Of a stretch of DNA of 64,000 nucleotides, positions 1 to 21,096 are shown piece after piece. Both the position numbers and the translations under genes were made by a program. Every line of letters starts with the position of its first letter. Position 1 is the stretch's first letter. The notes under the pieces are model-generated. The model did no database searches and was not told the DNA's origin. It saw only the letters and a list, made by a program, of their open reading frames with translations. Origin of the DNA: Nocardia asteroides (GTDB taxonomy: Bacteria > Actinomycetota > Actinomycetes > Mycobacteriales > Mycobacteriaceae); assembly GCF_900637185.1 (NCBI RefSeq), contig NZ_LR134352.1, forward strand, positions 5,942,001 through 6,006,000. The letters are read 5' to 3'.

Positions 1-13018
<13,018 letters not shown>

Positions 13019-13022
<4 letters not shown>

Positions 13023-14035
13023 GCGTCGAACGCACTGTTGCCCCGCATCCGACCCCGACCGCCACCGAGGGTGTGGTGGTCGAGGGGATCACGAAATCCT
13101 TCGGCGACGTGCACGCGCTGCGCGGCGTCGACTTCGTGGCCGCGCCCGGGCAGGTGCTCGGCATCCTCGGCCCCAACGGCGCGGGCAAGACCACCATGGT
13201 CAATGTCTTGTCCACGCTCATCACGCCGGATTCGGGCCGCGCGATCGTCGCCGGGCACGATGTCGTCGCGGATCCGGCCGCGGTCCGCAGGTCGATCATG
13301 CTGACCGGGCAGTACGCCGCGCTCGACGACATGCTCAGCGGTTACGAGAATCTCGTCATGTTCGGCAGGCTGATGGGCCTGCGCAAACCCGCCGCCCAGG
13401 CCAGGGCCAGGGAGCTGATCACCGAATTCGACCTGGACCGGGCCGCCGACCGGCGGGTGGGCACCTACTCCGGCGGGATGCGGCGGCGCATCGACATCGC
13501 CTGCGGGCTGGTGGTGCGGCCCGACGTGGTCTTCCTCGACGAGCCGACCACCGGCCTCGACCCCCGGAGCCGCCAGGGCGTCTGGGATCTGGTGCGCGGC
13601 TTCAAGAACGCGGGCATCACCACGCTGCTCACCACCCAGTACCTGGAGGAGGCCGATGCGCTCAGCGATCAGATCATCGTCATCGACCACGGCGTCGTCA
13701 TCGCCTCCGGCACCGCCGACGAGCTGAAACACCGCACCGGCGGCAGCTATTGCGAGGTCGTGCCGCTGGATCTCGAGGAGCTGCCCGCCATCGTCGCGGC
13801 GCTCGGGCCGCTGCTGCCCGCGGAGAACCTGGCCGCGCTCACCCCGGAATCCGATCGCATCACCATCCCCGCCCCCGACGGCGCCAAGACGCTGGCCGAG
13901 GCGCTGCGCCGGCTCGACAGCGCCTCGGTCGAACTGGTCGACATCGCGCTGCGCCGCCCCTCCCTCGACGACGTGTTCCTCCAGCTGACCGGGCATCTGG
14001 CCTCCACCGAGCAGCCCTCGCAGGCCGTGTCATGA
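13019..14035 (+). CDS. ABC exporter ATP-binding protein, DrrA family
   Basis: Encodes a 338-residue nucleotide-binding subunit. Visible motifs are Walker A GPNGAGKTT (about residue 53), the signature YSGGMRRR, Walker B VVFLDEPTTGLD and the switch region before QYLEEAD, followed by the C-terminal extension typical of daunorubicin-type (DrrA) exporters. The ATG overlaps the NRPS stop codon as ATGA (13019-13022), so translation is probably coupled to peptide synthesis. The next two genes supply the membrane part. Its likely job is export of the NRPS product; the substrate is inferred from position only. Confidence 0.93.
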
Positions 14036-14850
14036 CGGCCACGACCTGGCACACCACCGTCCGTGCCGCACCGGACACGGTGCAGCAGTGGTGGGTGCTG
14101 ACCACGCGCCTGATCATCCCCTCGGTCAAGTCCGGGGAGATCCTGGCCTCGATCGTGGCGCCCGCGGCGTTCACCGCCAGCTTCTACATCCCGCTCAAGA
14201 CCGTGATGATGTTCTCCGGCAATGGCTTCAGCAGCTACGCCCAGTACATGATGCCGCTGGTGGTGTTGCAGGCCGCCGCGTTCACCGCCATCTCGGCGGC
14301 GTTCCGCGCGGCCACCGACTCGGTGGCGGGGTTGAACCGCCGTTTCGGGGCGATGCCGTTGCGGCCGCTGGTCCCGGTGGCGGCGCGGATGTCGGCCAAC
14401 GTCTTCCGGCTGGTCATCGCGTTGACGGGCGCGGTCGCGGCGGGCTATGTGATCGGTTTCCGGTTCCGGCTCGACGCGCTGCACACGCTCGGGTTCCTGG
14501 TGCTCGGGCTGGTCATCGGGATCGCGTTCACCCTCGGTGCCGATGTCATCGGCACCGTCTCGCGCAGTCCCGAAGCGACCTCGCAGGCACTGGTGCTGCC
14601 GCCGTTGATCTTCGGCATGCTGTCCACCGGGCTGGCGCCGGCGAGCCAGTTCCCCACCTGGATCCAGTGGTTCGTGCGCAATCAGCCGGTCTCGCAGTTC
14701 GCGACCGCGTTGCGCGCGCTGGCGGGCGACACCGGGGGCAACGCGGGCACGGTGAGCTGGTCGCTGATGGGACCGACGCTGCTGTGGCTGGCGGGCATGC
14801 TCGCGATCTGCGCCCCACTGGCCATCCGGCTCAGCGCGAGGAGGGCGTGA
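14032..14850 (+). CDS. ABC-2 type exporter permease 1
   Basis: Encodes a 272-residue membrane protein of the DrrB/ABC-2 type with about six hydrophobic segments. The family-typical FPTWIQWFVRNQPVS stretch lies near residue 205. The ATG overlaps the ATPase stop as ATGA, and the last base of its own stop is the first base of the next start. It is paralogous to the following gene (shared pattern FPTWIQ-x2-VRNQP), so the two probably form a heterodimeric channel with the DrrA-like ATPase. Substrate is presumed to be the NRPS product. Confidence 0.9.
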   Translation: MTATTWHTTVRAAPDTVQQWWVLTTRLIIPSVKSGEILASIVAPAAFTASFYIPLKTVMMFSGNGFSSYAQYMMPLVVLQAAAFTAISAAFRAATDSVAGLNRRFGAMPLRPLVPVAARMSANVFRLVIALTGAVAAGYVIGFRFRLDALHTLGFLVLGLVIGIAFTLGADVIGTVSRSPEATSQALVLPPLIFGMLSTGLAPASQFPTWIQWFVRNQPVSQFATALRALAGDTGGNAGTVSWSLMGPTLLWLAGMLAICAPLAIRLSARRA

Positions 14851-15662
14851 TGGCACTGCTCAGCACCAGGACCGAGGTCACCGGGTCGGAGACCTCGCTC
14901 GGCTCGCTCGTCCGGCACACCCTGATCCAGACCCAGCGGCTGCTGGTGCGCTGGGCCCGCAACCCGGTGACGCTGCTGGAAACCCTGCTCATCCCGTGCC
15001 TGCTGCTGATCATGCTCGACATCGTCGTCGGCGGGCAGATCGCGAAGTTCACCGGCGAGGACGCCCTCTACGGGTCGGTGCCGATGGTCGCCATCGTCGG
15101 CGCGCTCTCGGGCGCCGTGGCCAGCGGTGTCCTGCTCGGCCGCGAACGCGACGCCGGCCTGCTGGCCCGGTTCTGGGTGCTGCCGGTGCACCGCGCCTCG
15201 GGCCTGGCCTCGCGCATCCTGGCCGAGGGCTGCCGCATCGTGCTCGGCACCATCGCCGTGGTGCTCGTCGGTTTCGTGCTCGGGTTCCGCTTCCATCAGG
15301 GACCGCTGGCCACGATCGCGTTCCTGGTGATCCCGGTGCTGTTCGGGTTGGCCTTCGCCACCATCGTCACCGCCGTCGCCGTCTACACCGCGAAAGCCAC
15401 GCTGGTGGAGGGCATCACGATCCTGACCTCGCTGATGATGTTCTTCAGCACCGGTTTCGTCCCGCTGGTCGCCTTCCCGACCTGGATCCAGCCGATCGTG
15501 CGCAACCAGCCCATGTCGGTGGCCGTGGACGCCATGCGCGGCCTGTCCGACCACGGGCCGATCGCCCGCCCGCTCACCCTCACGCTGCTGTGGTGCGCGG
15601 GGGCGATCGTGCTGTTCGCGGTCCCCGCCGCCATCGGGTTCCGGCGCGCCAGCAGGCGCTGA
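14850..15662 (+). CDS. ABC-2 type exporter permease 2
   Basis: Encodes a 270-residue DrrB-like permease. It has an N-terminal cytosolic part, a first membrane helix around LLETLLIPCLLLIMLD, later helices around residues 120-180 and 230-260, and the conserved FPTWIQPIVRNQPMS stretch. The start overlaps the preceding stop by one base (TGATG). It is the partner of permease 1; a second permease of the same family is common for DrrABC-type exporters in mycolate actinobacteria. It closes the tightly coupled part of the operon, as the next gene starts 57 bp later. Confidence 0.9.
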   Translation: MALLSTRTEVTGSETSLGSLVRHTLIQTQRLLVRWARNPVTLLETLLIPCLLLIMLDIVVGGQIAKFTGEDALYGSVPMVAIVGALSGAVASGVLLGRERDAGLLARFWVLPVHRASGLASRILAEGCRIVLGTIAVVLVGFVLGFRFHQGPLATIAFLVIPVLFGLAFATIVTAVAVYTAKATLVEGITILTSLMMFFSTGFVPLVAFPTWIQPIVRNQPMSVAVDAMRGLSDHGPIARPLTLTLLWCAGAIVLFAVPAAIGFRRASRR

Positions 15663-15719
15663 GTTCGGCCCGCCAACCCGCGGCGCCCACGGCACCGGCC
15701 ACGCAGTACCCTCGTGCGC

Positions 15720-16814
15720 ATGCCGGTGAGCGCCCGAGTACGCACCCGATTCCGCCGCACCGCCGAGCAGGGCCGCCCGGCCCGCTCGCGCGGCATCGTC
15801 GCCGCCGCGGCGCTGCTGTGCGTCGCCGTGGTCAGCGCGGGCTGCGCGGACAAGCACGACGACGCGAGCACGATCGTGCGGACCACCACCAATATCGCGG
15901 GCGCCGGCGTCGTCGGGGTCGCGCGCGACACCGCCACCGCGTGCCCGCTGCCCAGCGCGCCCGACCCGGCCGCGGGCGCGACCCGCAGCGTGACCCACGC
16001 CGCCGGGGTCACCGAGGTCCCGGCCGACCCGCAGCGCATCGTGGTGCTCACCAGTTCCGCGCTCGACGCCGCCTGCGCGGTGGGCCTGTGGGAACGGGTC
16101 GCCGGCGCGGTCACCCTCGACGGTGAGCGGCCGCAGCCGATGTACCTGGGCTACGGCGTGCTGAAGGTGCCCAGCGTGGGCCCGATCGGGCAGCCCGATC
16201 CCGCGCGGATCGCCGAACTGAAGCCCGACCTGATCCTCGGCGACGTCGCCCCCGCCGCCGGTGGCTACGAGGCGCTCAGCGCCATCGCCCCAACCGTGCT
16301 GATCGGCTCCGGCGGCAGCTGGCAGTCCGACTTCGCCGCCTACGCCTCGGGCATGGGCCGCCGCGGCGCGGCCGACACCGCGCTCACGAACTACCTCACC
16401 GAAGCCCGCGACGTGGGGACCGCGATCAACGCGCGCCAGTCGCAGGCCTCGGTGCTGCGCTTCACCGCCGACACCACCCAGGTCCAGGGCACCGACACCT
16501 TCGCCGCCCAGATCCTGTCCGACGTCGGGGTGCAGCGCCCGACCGCGCAGCGCGGCACCTCCTACGACATCACCACCGACGACCTGGCCACCAAGGCCGA
16601 GGGCGACATCATCTACGTGATGTTCGCGGGCGAGGCCGGTGAGGACCACGGCAAGCAGGTGCTGAAGTCCGACCAGTTCGAGGCGCTCGGCGCGTCCACC
16701 GACCGGCGCGTGTTCGCCGTCGACGACAGCGTCTGGCACACCAGCGGCCTCACCGCCGCCCGCGCCGTCGTCACCGATCTGCGCAACAGCCTCAACGGCT
16801 ACGTCACCGACTGA
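15720..16814 (+). CDS. FecB-like iron-siderophore binding lipoprotein
   Basis: Encodes a 364-residue extracytoplasmic solute-binding protein. A basic N-terminus and hydrophobic core run into the lipobox VSAGC, so Cys about 41 is probably lipidated. The mature part shows the FecB/BtuF-fold order: VPADPQRIVVLTSSALDAAC, then a metal-siderophore-type stretch with PDPARIAELKPDLILGD. ATG 15720 is preferred; an in-frame GTG lies at 15714. It follows the exporter on the same strand. An importer ATPase or permease is not visible in the window. The protein supports the view that the upstream NRPS product is a siderophore. Confidence 0.88.
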   Translation: MPVSARVRTRFRRTAEQGRPARSRGIVAAAALLCVAVVSAGCADKHDDASTIVRTTTNIAGAGVVGVARDTATACPLPSAPDPAAGATRSVTHAAGVTEVPADPQRIVVLTSSALDAACAVGLWERVAGAVTLDGERPQPMYLGYGVLKVPSVGPIGQPDPARIAELKPDLILGDVAPAAGGYEALSAIAPTVLIGSGGSWQSDFAAYASGMGRRGAADTALTNYLTEARDVGTAINARQSQASVLRFTADTTQVQGTDTFAAQILSDVGVQRPTAQRGTSYDITTDDLATKAEGDIIYVMFAGEAGEDHGKQVLKSDQFEALGASTDRRVFAVDDSVWHTSGLTAARAVVTDLRNSLNGYVTD

Positions 16815-16818
16815 ACCG

Positions 16819-16851
16819 TTCCCAGCGAACACCCAGCGTGTTCCCAGTTCC
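16819..16851 (+). promoter_or_regulatory. Three 11-bp direct repeats, putative response-regulator site
   Basis: TTCCCAGCGAA, CACCCAGCGTG and TTCCCAGTTCC follow each other without gaps, an 11-bp period that puts each CCCAG on the same helix face. This is the layout of OmpR/PhoB-family sites. A possible -10 hexamer (TAGCGT, 16869-16874) lies downstream, so a bound activator would sit at about -30. The regulator is unknown. Confidence 0.5.
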
Positions 16852-16907
16852 ACCGCAGTGCCCGCGCCTAGCGTCGTCGACGACACGGTACGAGCGAAGG
16901 AGCGGTG

Positions 16908-17834
16908 ATGGACGACCACGATCGGGGTTTGGGACACGACCTGCGGGTGATGTCGCGGCGGCGGATGCTGGGCGTCCTCGGCGTCGCGGGCGTGGCGACC
17001 GCCGCGGCGGCGTGCGCGTCCGCGACGGACTCGGGCGTCACCGACGCGGGCACGAGTTCGGCGACCGCGACTGCCACCCCGGCCGCGGCGCCGCAGGAAA
17101 CCGCGGGCCCCTACCCCGGTGACGGGTCCAACGGCCCCAATGTGCTGATCGAGTCGGGGGTGGTGCGCTCCGATCTCACCACCAGTTTCGGCGCGTACTC
17201 CGGTGTGGCCCAAGGCGTTCCGATGACCCTGACGCTGAACCTGCGCGACCTGACCGCCGGTGCCGCCGGTGCGGGCATGGCCGTCTACGTCTGGCACTGC
17301 GATCGGGAGGGCCGCTACTCGCTCTACAGCGAGGGCGTCACCGACCAGAACTATCTGCGCGGCGTCCAGGTGGCCGACGACGCGGGCACGGTCCGCTTCA
17401 CCTCGATCTTCCCGGCCTGCTACGCCGGGCGCTGGCCGCACATCCACTTCGAGGTCTACGACTCCCTGGCCACCGCGGTGGCGGGCGACAATGCGCGCCT
17501 CACCTCCCAGATCGCCCTGCCCCAAGACGCCTGCGAGTCCGTCTTCGCCGCCGACTCCGGGTACGCGGCCAGCGTCCGGAACATGTCCGGGGTGTCGCTG
17601 TCCTCGGACACTGTCTTCGGCGACGGCTGGGACGCCGAACTGGCGACGGTCACCGGCACTCCCGCCACCGGGATGGCGGTGGCGCTGACCATCGGCGTCG
17701 CGGCGAAGGCGCAGAACACCCAGTCCCCGGGGCAGCCGCCCGCCGGTGGTCCCGCCGGTTCGCCGCCCGGTGGTGGCCCCGCGGGCTCGCCGCCGCCCGG
17801 TGGCCAGGGTCCCGGTGCGACGCCGCCCCGGTAG
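16908..17834 (+). CDS. Tat-exported intradiol ring-cleavage dioxygenase-like lipoprotein
   Basis: Encodes 308 residues. The N-terminus has SRRRMLGVLGVAG (Tat-like twin arginine) followed by AAAACAS, a lipobox-like site. The core has ETAGPYPGDG, then VYVWHCDREGRY, CYAGRW and PHIHFEVY, which supply the Tyr/His iron ligands of the protocatechuate 3,4-dioxygenase-type fold. The last 40 residues are Pro/Gly-rich repeats (PAGGPAGSPPGGGPAGS), perhaps a wall-spanning tail. ATG 16908 is chosen over GTG 16905 because GAAGGAG (16896-16902) is 5 bases from it. Members of this secreted family occur widely in actinobacteria; their natural substrate is usually unknown. Confidence 0.85.
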   Translation: MDDHDRGLGHDLRVMSRRRMLGVLGVAGVATAAAACASATDSGVTDAGTSSATATATPAAAPQETAGPYPGDGSNGPNVLIESGVVRSDLTTSFGAYSGVAQGVPMTLTLNLRDLTAGAAGAGMAVYVWHCDREGRYSLYSEGVTDQNYLRGVQVADDAGTVRFTSIFPACYAGRWPHIHFEVYDSLATAVAGDNARLTSQIALPQDACESVFAADSGYAASVRNMSGVSLSSDTVFGDGWDAELATVTGTPATGMAVALTIGVAAKAQNTQSPGQPPAGGPAGSPPGGGPAGSPPPGGQGPGATPPR

Positions 17835-17845
17835 ACCGGAGATTC

Positions 17846-17880
17846 CGCGCGGGCGGACCGCGCCGCCGTCCGCCCGCGCG
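17846..17880. terminator. Bidirectional hairpin terminator
   Basis: A perfect 13-bp inverted repeat, CGCGCGGGCGGAC / GTCCGCCCGCGCG, with a 9-base loop. It lies between the convergent dioxygenase-like gene and the TetR gene. There is no T-run. Confidence 0.75.
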
Positions 17881-17894
17881 AAAGCGGTTCACGC

Positions 17895-18464
17895 TCAGTC
17901 GAACTGCACCGTAGCGAGCATCTCGCGCGCGAGCTGTTCGGGATCCGCCGACGACGCCAGCTCCGACCCGTCGAGCGCACCCTCCCGCCACAGCGTCGCG
18001 AAACCGTGCACCAGCGACCAGGCCGCGAGCCGGGTGGACCGCTGCCGATCGGCCGACCGCCCGGACTGCAACTCGGCGATCCCCGCCCGCAGCGCCGCCC
18101 CCGAGCGCGCCCTGGCCGCCGCCAGGTCGGGGTCGTCGGCGCGCAGCACCTCCCGCCGGTACATGATGTCGAAGCGGCCGGGATTGGCCAGCGCGAAGCG
18201 GATGTAGGCGACCGCGACCTCGCGCATGTCCTCGCCCGCCGCCGCCAACTCCGTTGCCAGCAGGTCGAATCCCTCGATCGCCAGCGCCGTGAACAGGCCC
18301 GCCCGATCACCGAAGTGATGCGCGGGCGCGGCGTGCGAGACCCCGGCGCGGCGGGCCAGGGCGCGCAGCGACACCGCCTCGATGCCCTCGGCCGCGATCT
18401 GCTCGGCCGCCGAGTCCAGCAGCGCGGCCCGCAGATCCCCGTGGTGATACCCCGTCTTGGTCAT
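17895..18464 (-). CDS. TetR-family regulator (of the DoxX-like gene)
   Basis: Encodes 189 residues with an N-terminal TetR helix-turn-helix: YHHGDLRAALLDSA, then VSLRALARRAGVSHAAPAHHF, and a ligand-binding helical remainder. The ATG at 18464 (MTKTGYHHGD) is preferred over an upstream extension that would run through the operator. It is divergent from the DoxX-like gene, with a 21-bp perfect palindrome between them, so it most likely represses itself and that gene. The inducer is not deducible. Confidence 0.9.
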   Translation of the reverse strand: MTKTGYHHGDLRAALLDSAAEQIAAEGIEAVSLRALARRAGVSHAAPAHHFGDRAGLFTALAIEGFDLLATELAAAGEDMREVAVAYIRFALANPGRFDIMYRREVLRADDPDLAAARARSGAALRAGIAELQSGRSADRQRSTRLAAWSLVHGFATLWREGALDGSELASSADPEQLAREMLATVQFD

Positions 18465-18482
18465 GCCTCGATCCTGACGGAC

Positions 18483-18503
18483 GAACTTGTCATTGACAAG
18501 TTC
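18483..18503. promoter_or_regulatory. TetR operator, 21-bp perfect palindrome
   Basis: GAACTTGTCA, one central T, then TGACAAGTTC. The palindrome contains a consensus -35 (TTGACA, 18493-18498) for the plus-strand gene, so binding would block the promoter. A second inverted repeat (GCCAATCT / AGATTGGC) lies at 18514-18540, over the likely -10 and start region, and may be a second site. Confidence 0.8.
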
Positions 18504-18574
18504 CCCCGCCGGTGCCAATCTAGTCAGTGTCAAGATTGGCAGCAGGCCAGTCGGCACCGCCCGAGGAGTTCCCC

Positions 18575-19012
18575 ATGGCCCCCTTCATCGTTCTCGTCGT
18601 CATCACCGCCCTGACCAGGCTGATCGGCTACCTCACCGACCTCGCGTGGCTGGATTCCTGGCCCCGCGCCATCGCGATCGGCCTGGCCGCCATGTTCGCC
18701 CTCACGGCGAGCGCCCACTTCACCGAACCCCGCCGCACGGCCCTGATCGCCATGGTCCCGCCCCGCCTGCCGAACCCCGCCGCCCTGGTCACCCTCACCG
18801 GCGTCCTCGAGCTGGCAGGCGCCGCGGGCCTGCTCATCCCCGCCACCGCCCCCGTCGCGGCCGCCTGCCTCTTCACCCTCCTGCTGACGATGTTCCCCGC
18901 CAACATCCGCGCCGCCCACGCCGACCTCGGCATCAAATCCATGCCCCTCCCCGCCCGCACCGCCCTCCAGGCCCTCTTCCTCACCGCCTGCGCCACCGTC
19001 GTCTTCGGCTGA
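18575..19012 (+). CDS. DoxX-like small membrane protein
   Basis: Encodes 145 residues with four hydrophobic segments (MAPFIVLVVITALTRLIGYL, a second around AIAIGLAAMFALTASAHF, then LTGVLELAGAAGLLIP and a last one near the end), the pattern of DoxX/DoxD-type proteins. ATG 18575 has GAGGAG-like bases about 6 nt upstream (CCGAGGAG); the ORF could extend to 18527 but that would cross the operator region. It is divergent from and probably controlled by the TetR gene. DoxX-like proteins often accompany redox or detoxification functions, but no substrate can be assigned. Confidence 0.8.
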   Translation: MAPFIVLVVITALTRLIGYLTDLAWLDSWPRAIAIGLAAMFALTASAHFTEPRRTALIAMVPPRLPNPAALVTLTGVLELAGAAGLLIPATAPVAAACLFTLLLTMFPANIRAAHADLGIKSMPLPARTALQALFLTACATVVFG

Positions 19013-19025
19013 CGCGTCGGTGCGC

Positions 19026-19706
19026 CTAGCCCTTCGAGCGGGTCGCGGCGGCGGCGAGGCCGAGGTGGACGATGTCGGTGAAGGCGGTGAGGTCGCGGAT
19101 GAGGGTGTCGATGTCGCCGGTGGTGCCCGCGGTGGTTTGGTGCAGCCAGTCGGCGACGGTGTCGAACAGGCCGCCGATGGTGGAGACGGCGAGGGCGCGC
19201 AGGTCGATGCCGATGCCGTCGGCGGGGACGAATGCGTAGTCGCGCCAGAGGGTTTCGAGGAACTGGGCGGCCCAGCGGCGGTTGGCGCGGCGCTGCTGTT
19301 CCACCTTGGCCGATATGCCACTGGCCTCACCGAAGGTCACCTGGGCGACGCGGGGATCGTCCACGAGCGAGTGCGCGAAGGCCGCGAGGACGGTCGACAC
19401 CACTTCCTCGCGCCCGCCCTCGCATTCGGCCAGCGCGGTGGCGACCTGCGTCTGCGCCCGGCCCGTGAGCTGCTGCAGCAGCGCCAGGTAGCAGTCCTCC
19501 TTGCTGTCGAACAGCTCGTAGAAGGCCTTGTTGCCCACGAAGGCGGTCTGGCAGATCTGCTCGATCGCGGTGTTGACGTAGCCGTCGGCGGCGATCAGCT
19601 CGAACGCGGCGGCCAGGATCTGCTCACGCCTGCGGGCGCGGCGCTGCTCGGCGTCCAGCCCCTGGATGCGGCGGGAGCGCACAGGACTCTTCTCGGTCGA
19701 CGTCAC
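19026..19706 (-). CDS. TetR-family regulator of the lipase/acyl-CoA synthetase group
   Basis: Encodes 226 residues if it starts at GTG 19706 (VTSTEKSPVRSRR). The frame stays open upstream to 19784 but would then include the operator. The DNA-binding part is RRREQILAAAFELIAADGYVNTAIEQICQTAFVGNKAFYELFDSKEDC in outline, followed by a helical ligand domain. It ends 13 bp from the DoxX-like stop. It is divergent from a secreted lipase and a CoA ligase, and a 19-bp palindrome sits between, so control by a fatty acid or acyl-CoA ligand is a reasonable guess. Confidence 0.87.
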   Translation of the reverse strand: MTSTEKSPVRSRRIQGLDAEQRRARRREQILAAAFELIAADGYVNTAIEQICQTAFVGNKAFYELFDSKEDCYLALLQQLTGRAQTQVATALAECEGGREEVVSTVLAAFAHSLVDDPRVAQVTFGEASGISAKVEQQRRANRRWAAQFLETLWRDYAFVPADGIGIDLRALAVSTIGGLFDTVADWLHQTTAGTTGDIDTLIRDLTAFTDIVHLGLAAAATRSKG

Positions 19707-19743
19707 GCAGCTCAGCCTACCGATCGCGCAATATGAACAAGAC

Positions 19744-19762
19744 CTCTTGTTACTAACAAGAG
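19744..19762. promoter_or_regulatory. TetR operator, 19-bp perfect palindrome
   Basis: CTCTTGTTA, central C, TAACAAGAG. It lies 38 bp before the lipase start and 40 bp from the regulator start, where it can act on both divergent promoters. Confidence 0.8.
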
Positions 19763-19801
19763 AACCTGCTGTAATCGGGATCACCTACCGAAGGAGATGC
19801 C

Positions 19802-21079
19802 ATGCAGCGCAGCACGGCCACCCCCCGATCCCGGCGCTTCGGCGTGCCCGCCCTGCTGGCCGTCGTGCTGGCGATGACCGCCGGTCCCGCCGGAGCCGAG
19901 GATTTCCAGCTCCCCCCGTTGCCGAACGAGGCACAGGTGTATCCGGCGGTCGTGCCGCTGCCGACTCCGCAGCAGGACCCCTGGTACGACGATCCCGCCG
20001 ACCTCGCCGCCTACGCTCCCGGGGACGTGATCCGCAGCCGCGTCGTGCAGACCTACGCGCTGGGCATCCCGGTCCCGGTGCACACCACCCAGCTGCTGCT
20101 GCGCAGCACCGACGCCCGCGACAACCCCATCGCCACCGCGACGACCGTGCTGATGCCGGGCATCCCGTGGCTGGGACCCGGTGCGCGCCCGCTGATCTCG
20201 TATCAGGAGGCGATCGACAGCCTGGGTCAGCAGTGCAACCCCTCGTACACGCTGCGCGCGGGCATCCAGAAGGAGGTCGCGCTGATGGCCCAGTTCCTCA
20301 GCGCGGGCGCGGCGGTGGTCGTCACCGATTTCGACGGCAAGCGCAACACGATTATGTCGCCCAGCGAGGGCCGGATGGTGCTCGACGGCATCAGGGCCGC
20401 CCAGCGTGGCGGGCTCGGCCTCGCGGCGTCGCCGGTGGGTCTGTGGGGGTATTCGGGCGGCGGCAACTCCTCGGCGTCGGCCGCCGAGCAGCGGCAGCAT
20501 TACGCGCCCGAGCTGGATATTCGCGGCAGCGCGCAGGGCGGCATCCCGGGCGACAAGGTGGCCATCGCGCCGTTCGCGATCTCGGGACAGCAGCCGCAGG
20601 CCAACTTCACCGGCTGGCTGGCGATCCTCGGCCTGGCCCGCGAGTACCCCGAGTTCGACCAGGCCCTGCAGACCTACCTCACGCCGGAGGGCAAGCAGGT
20701 CGCCGCCGACCTGTCCGACCGGTGCCTCTACACCGCCGTGGGCACCACCCTGCTGCGGCCGGTCGCCGACTACCTCACCGACCCGGCCGCCGCACTGGCC
20801 GCCGCGCACGCGGGCCTGTCCGCCGCGAGCTTCGGCAAACCGGAGAACACCCCCGACATCCCGCTGCTCATGTGGCATTCCACCACCGACCAGTTGCTGC
20901 CCGCCGAGCTGGCCATCGACGATATCGTCGCGGGCTACTGCGCGCGCGGGGCGAACCTGCGCATGTTCCGGGTGCCGTTCTCCGAGCACATCAGCGCCGA
21001 GATCGTGCCCGAGATCGGCACCGTCGCCTGGCTGCTCGCGGTGACCGCCGGCGCCGATCCGGGACCGACACTGTGCTGA
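19802..21079 (+). CDS. Secreted LIP-family lipase
   Basis: Encodes 425 residues with a Sec signal peptide (RRFGVPALLAVVLAMTAGPAGAE, cleavage after AGA). The body matches the secretory lipase (LIP) family: ISYQEAIDSLGQQCNPSY near the N-terminus, nucleophile elbow GYSGGG, late Asp in STTDQLLP and His in SEHISAE. It probably hydrolyses acylglycerols outside the cell. GAAGGAG lies 5 nt before ATG 19802. It is followed after 17 bp by an acyl-CoA synthetase that could activate the released fatty acids, and is controlled by the adjacent TetR. Confidence 0.9.
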   Translation: MQRSTATPRSRRFGVPALLAVVLAMTAGPAGAEDFQLPPLPNEAQVYPAVVPLPTPQQDPWYDDPADLAAYAPGDVIRSRVVQTYALGIPVPVHTTQLLLRSTDARDNPIATATTVLMPGIPWLGPGARPLISYQEAIDSLGQQCNPSYTLRAGIQKEVALMAQFLSAGAAVVVTDFDGKRNTIMSPSEGRMVLDGIRAAQRGGLGLAASPVGLWGYSGGGNSSASAAEQRQHYAPELDIRGSAQGGIPGDKVAIAPFAISGQQPQANFTGWLAILGLAREYPEFDQALQTYLTPEGKQVAADLSDRCLYTAVGTTLLRPVADYLTDPAAALAAAHAGLSAASFGKPENTPDIPLLMWHSTTDQLLPAELAIDDIVAGYCARGANLRMFRVPFSEHISAEIVPEIGTVAWLLAVTAGADPGPTLC

Positions 21080-21096
21080 CCCGAGGAAGTGTCACG

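Noticed and set aside
14682..17525. 947-residue minus-strand frame
   Set aside because: Antisense to the permease, FecB-like and dioxygenase-like genes; no domain recognisable.
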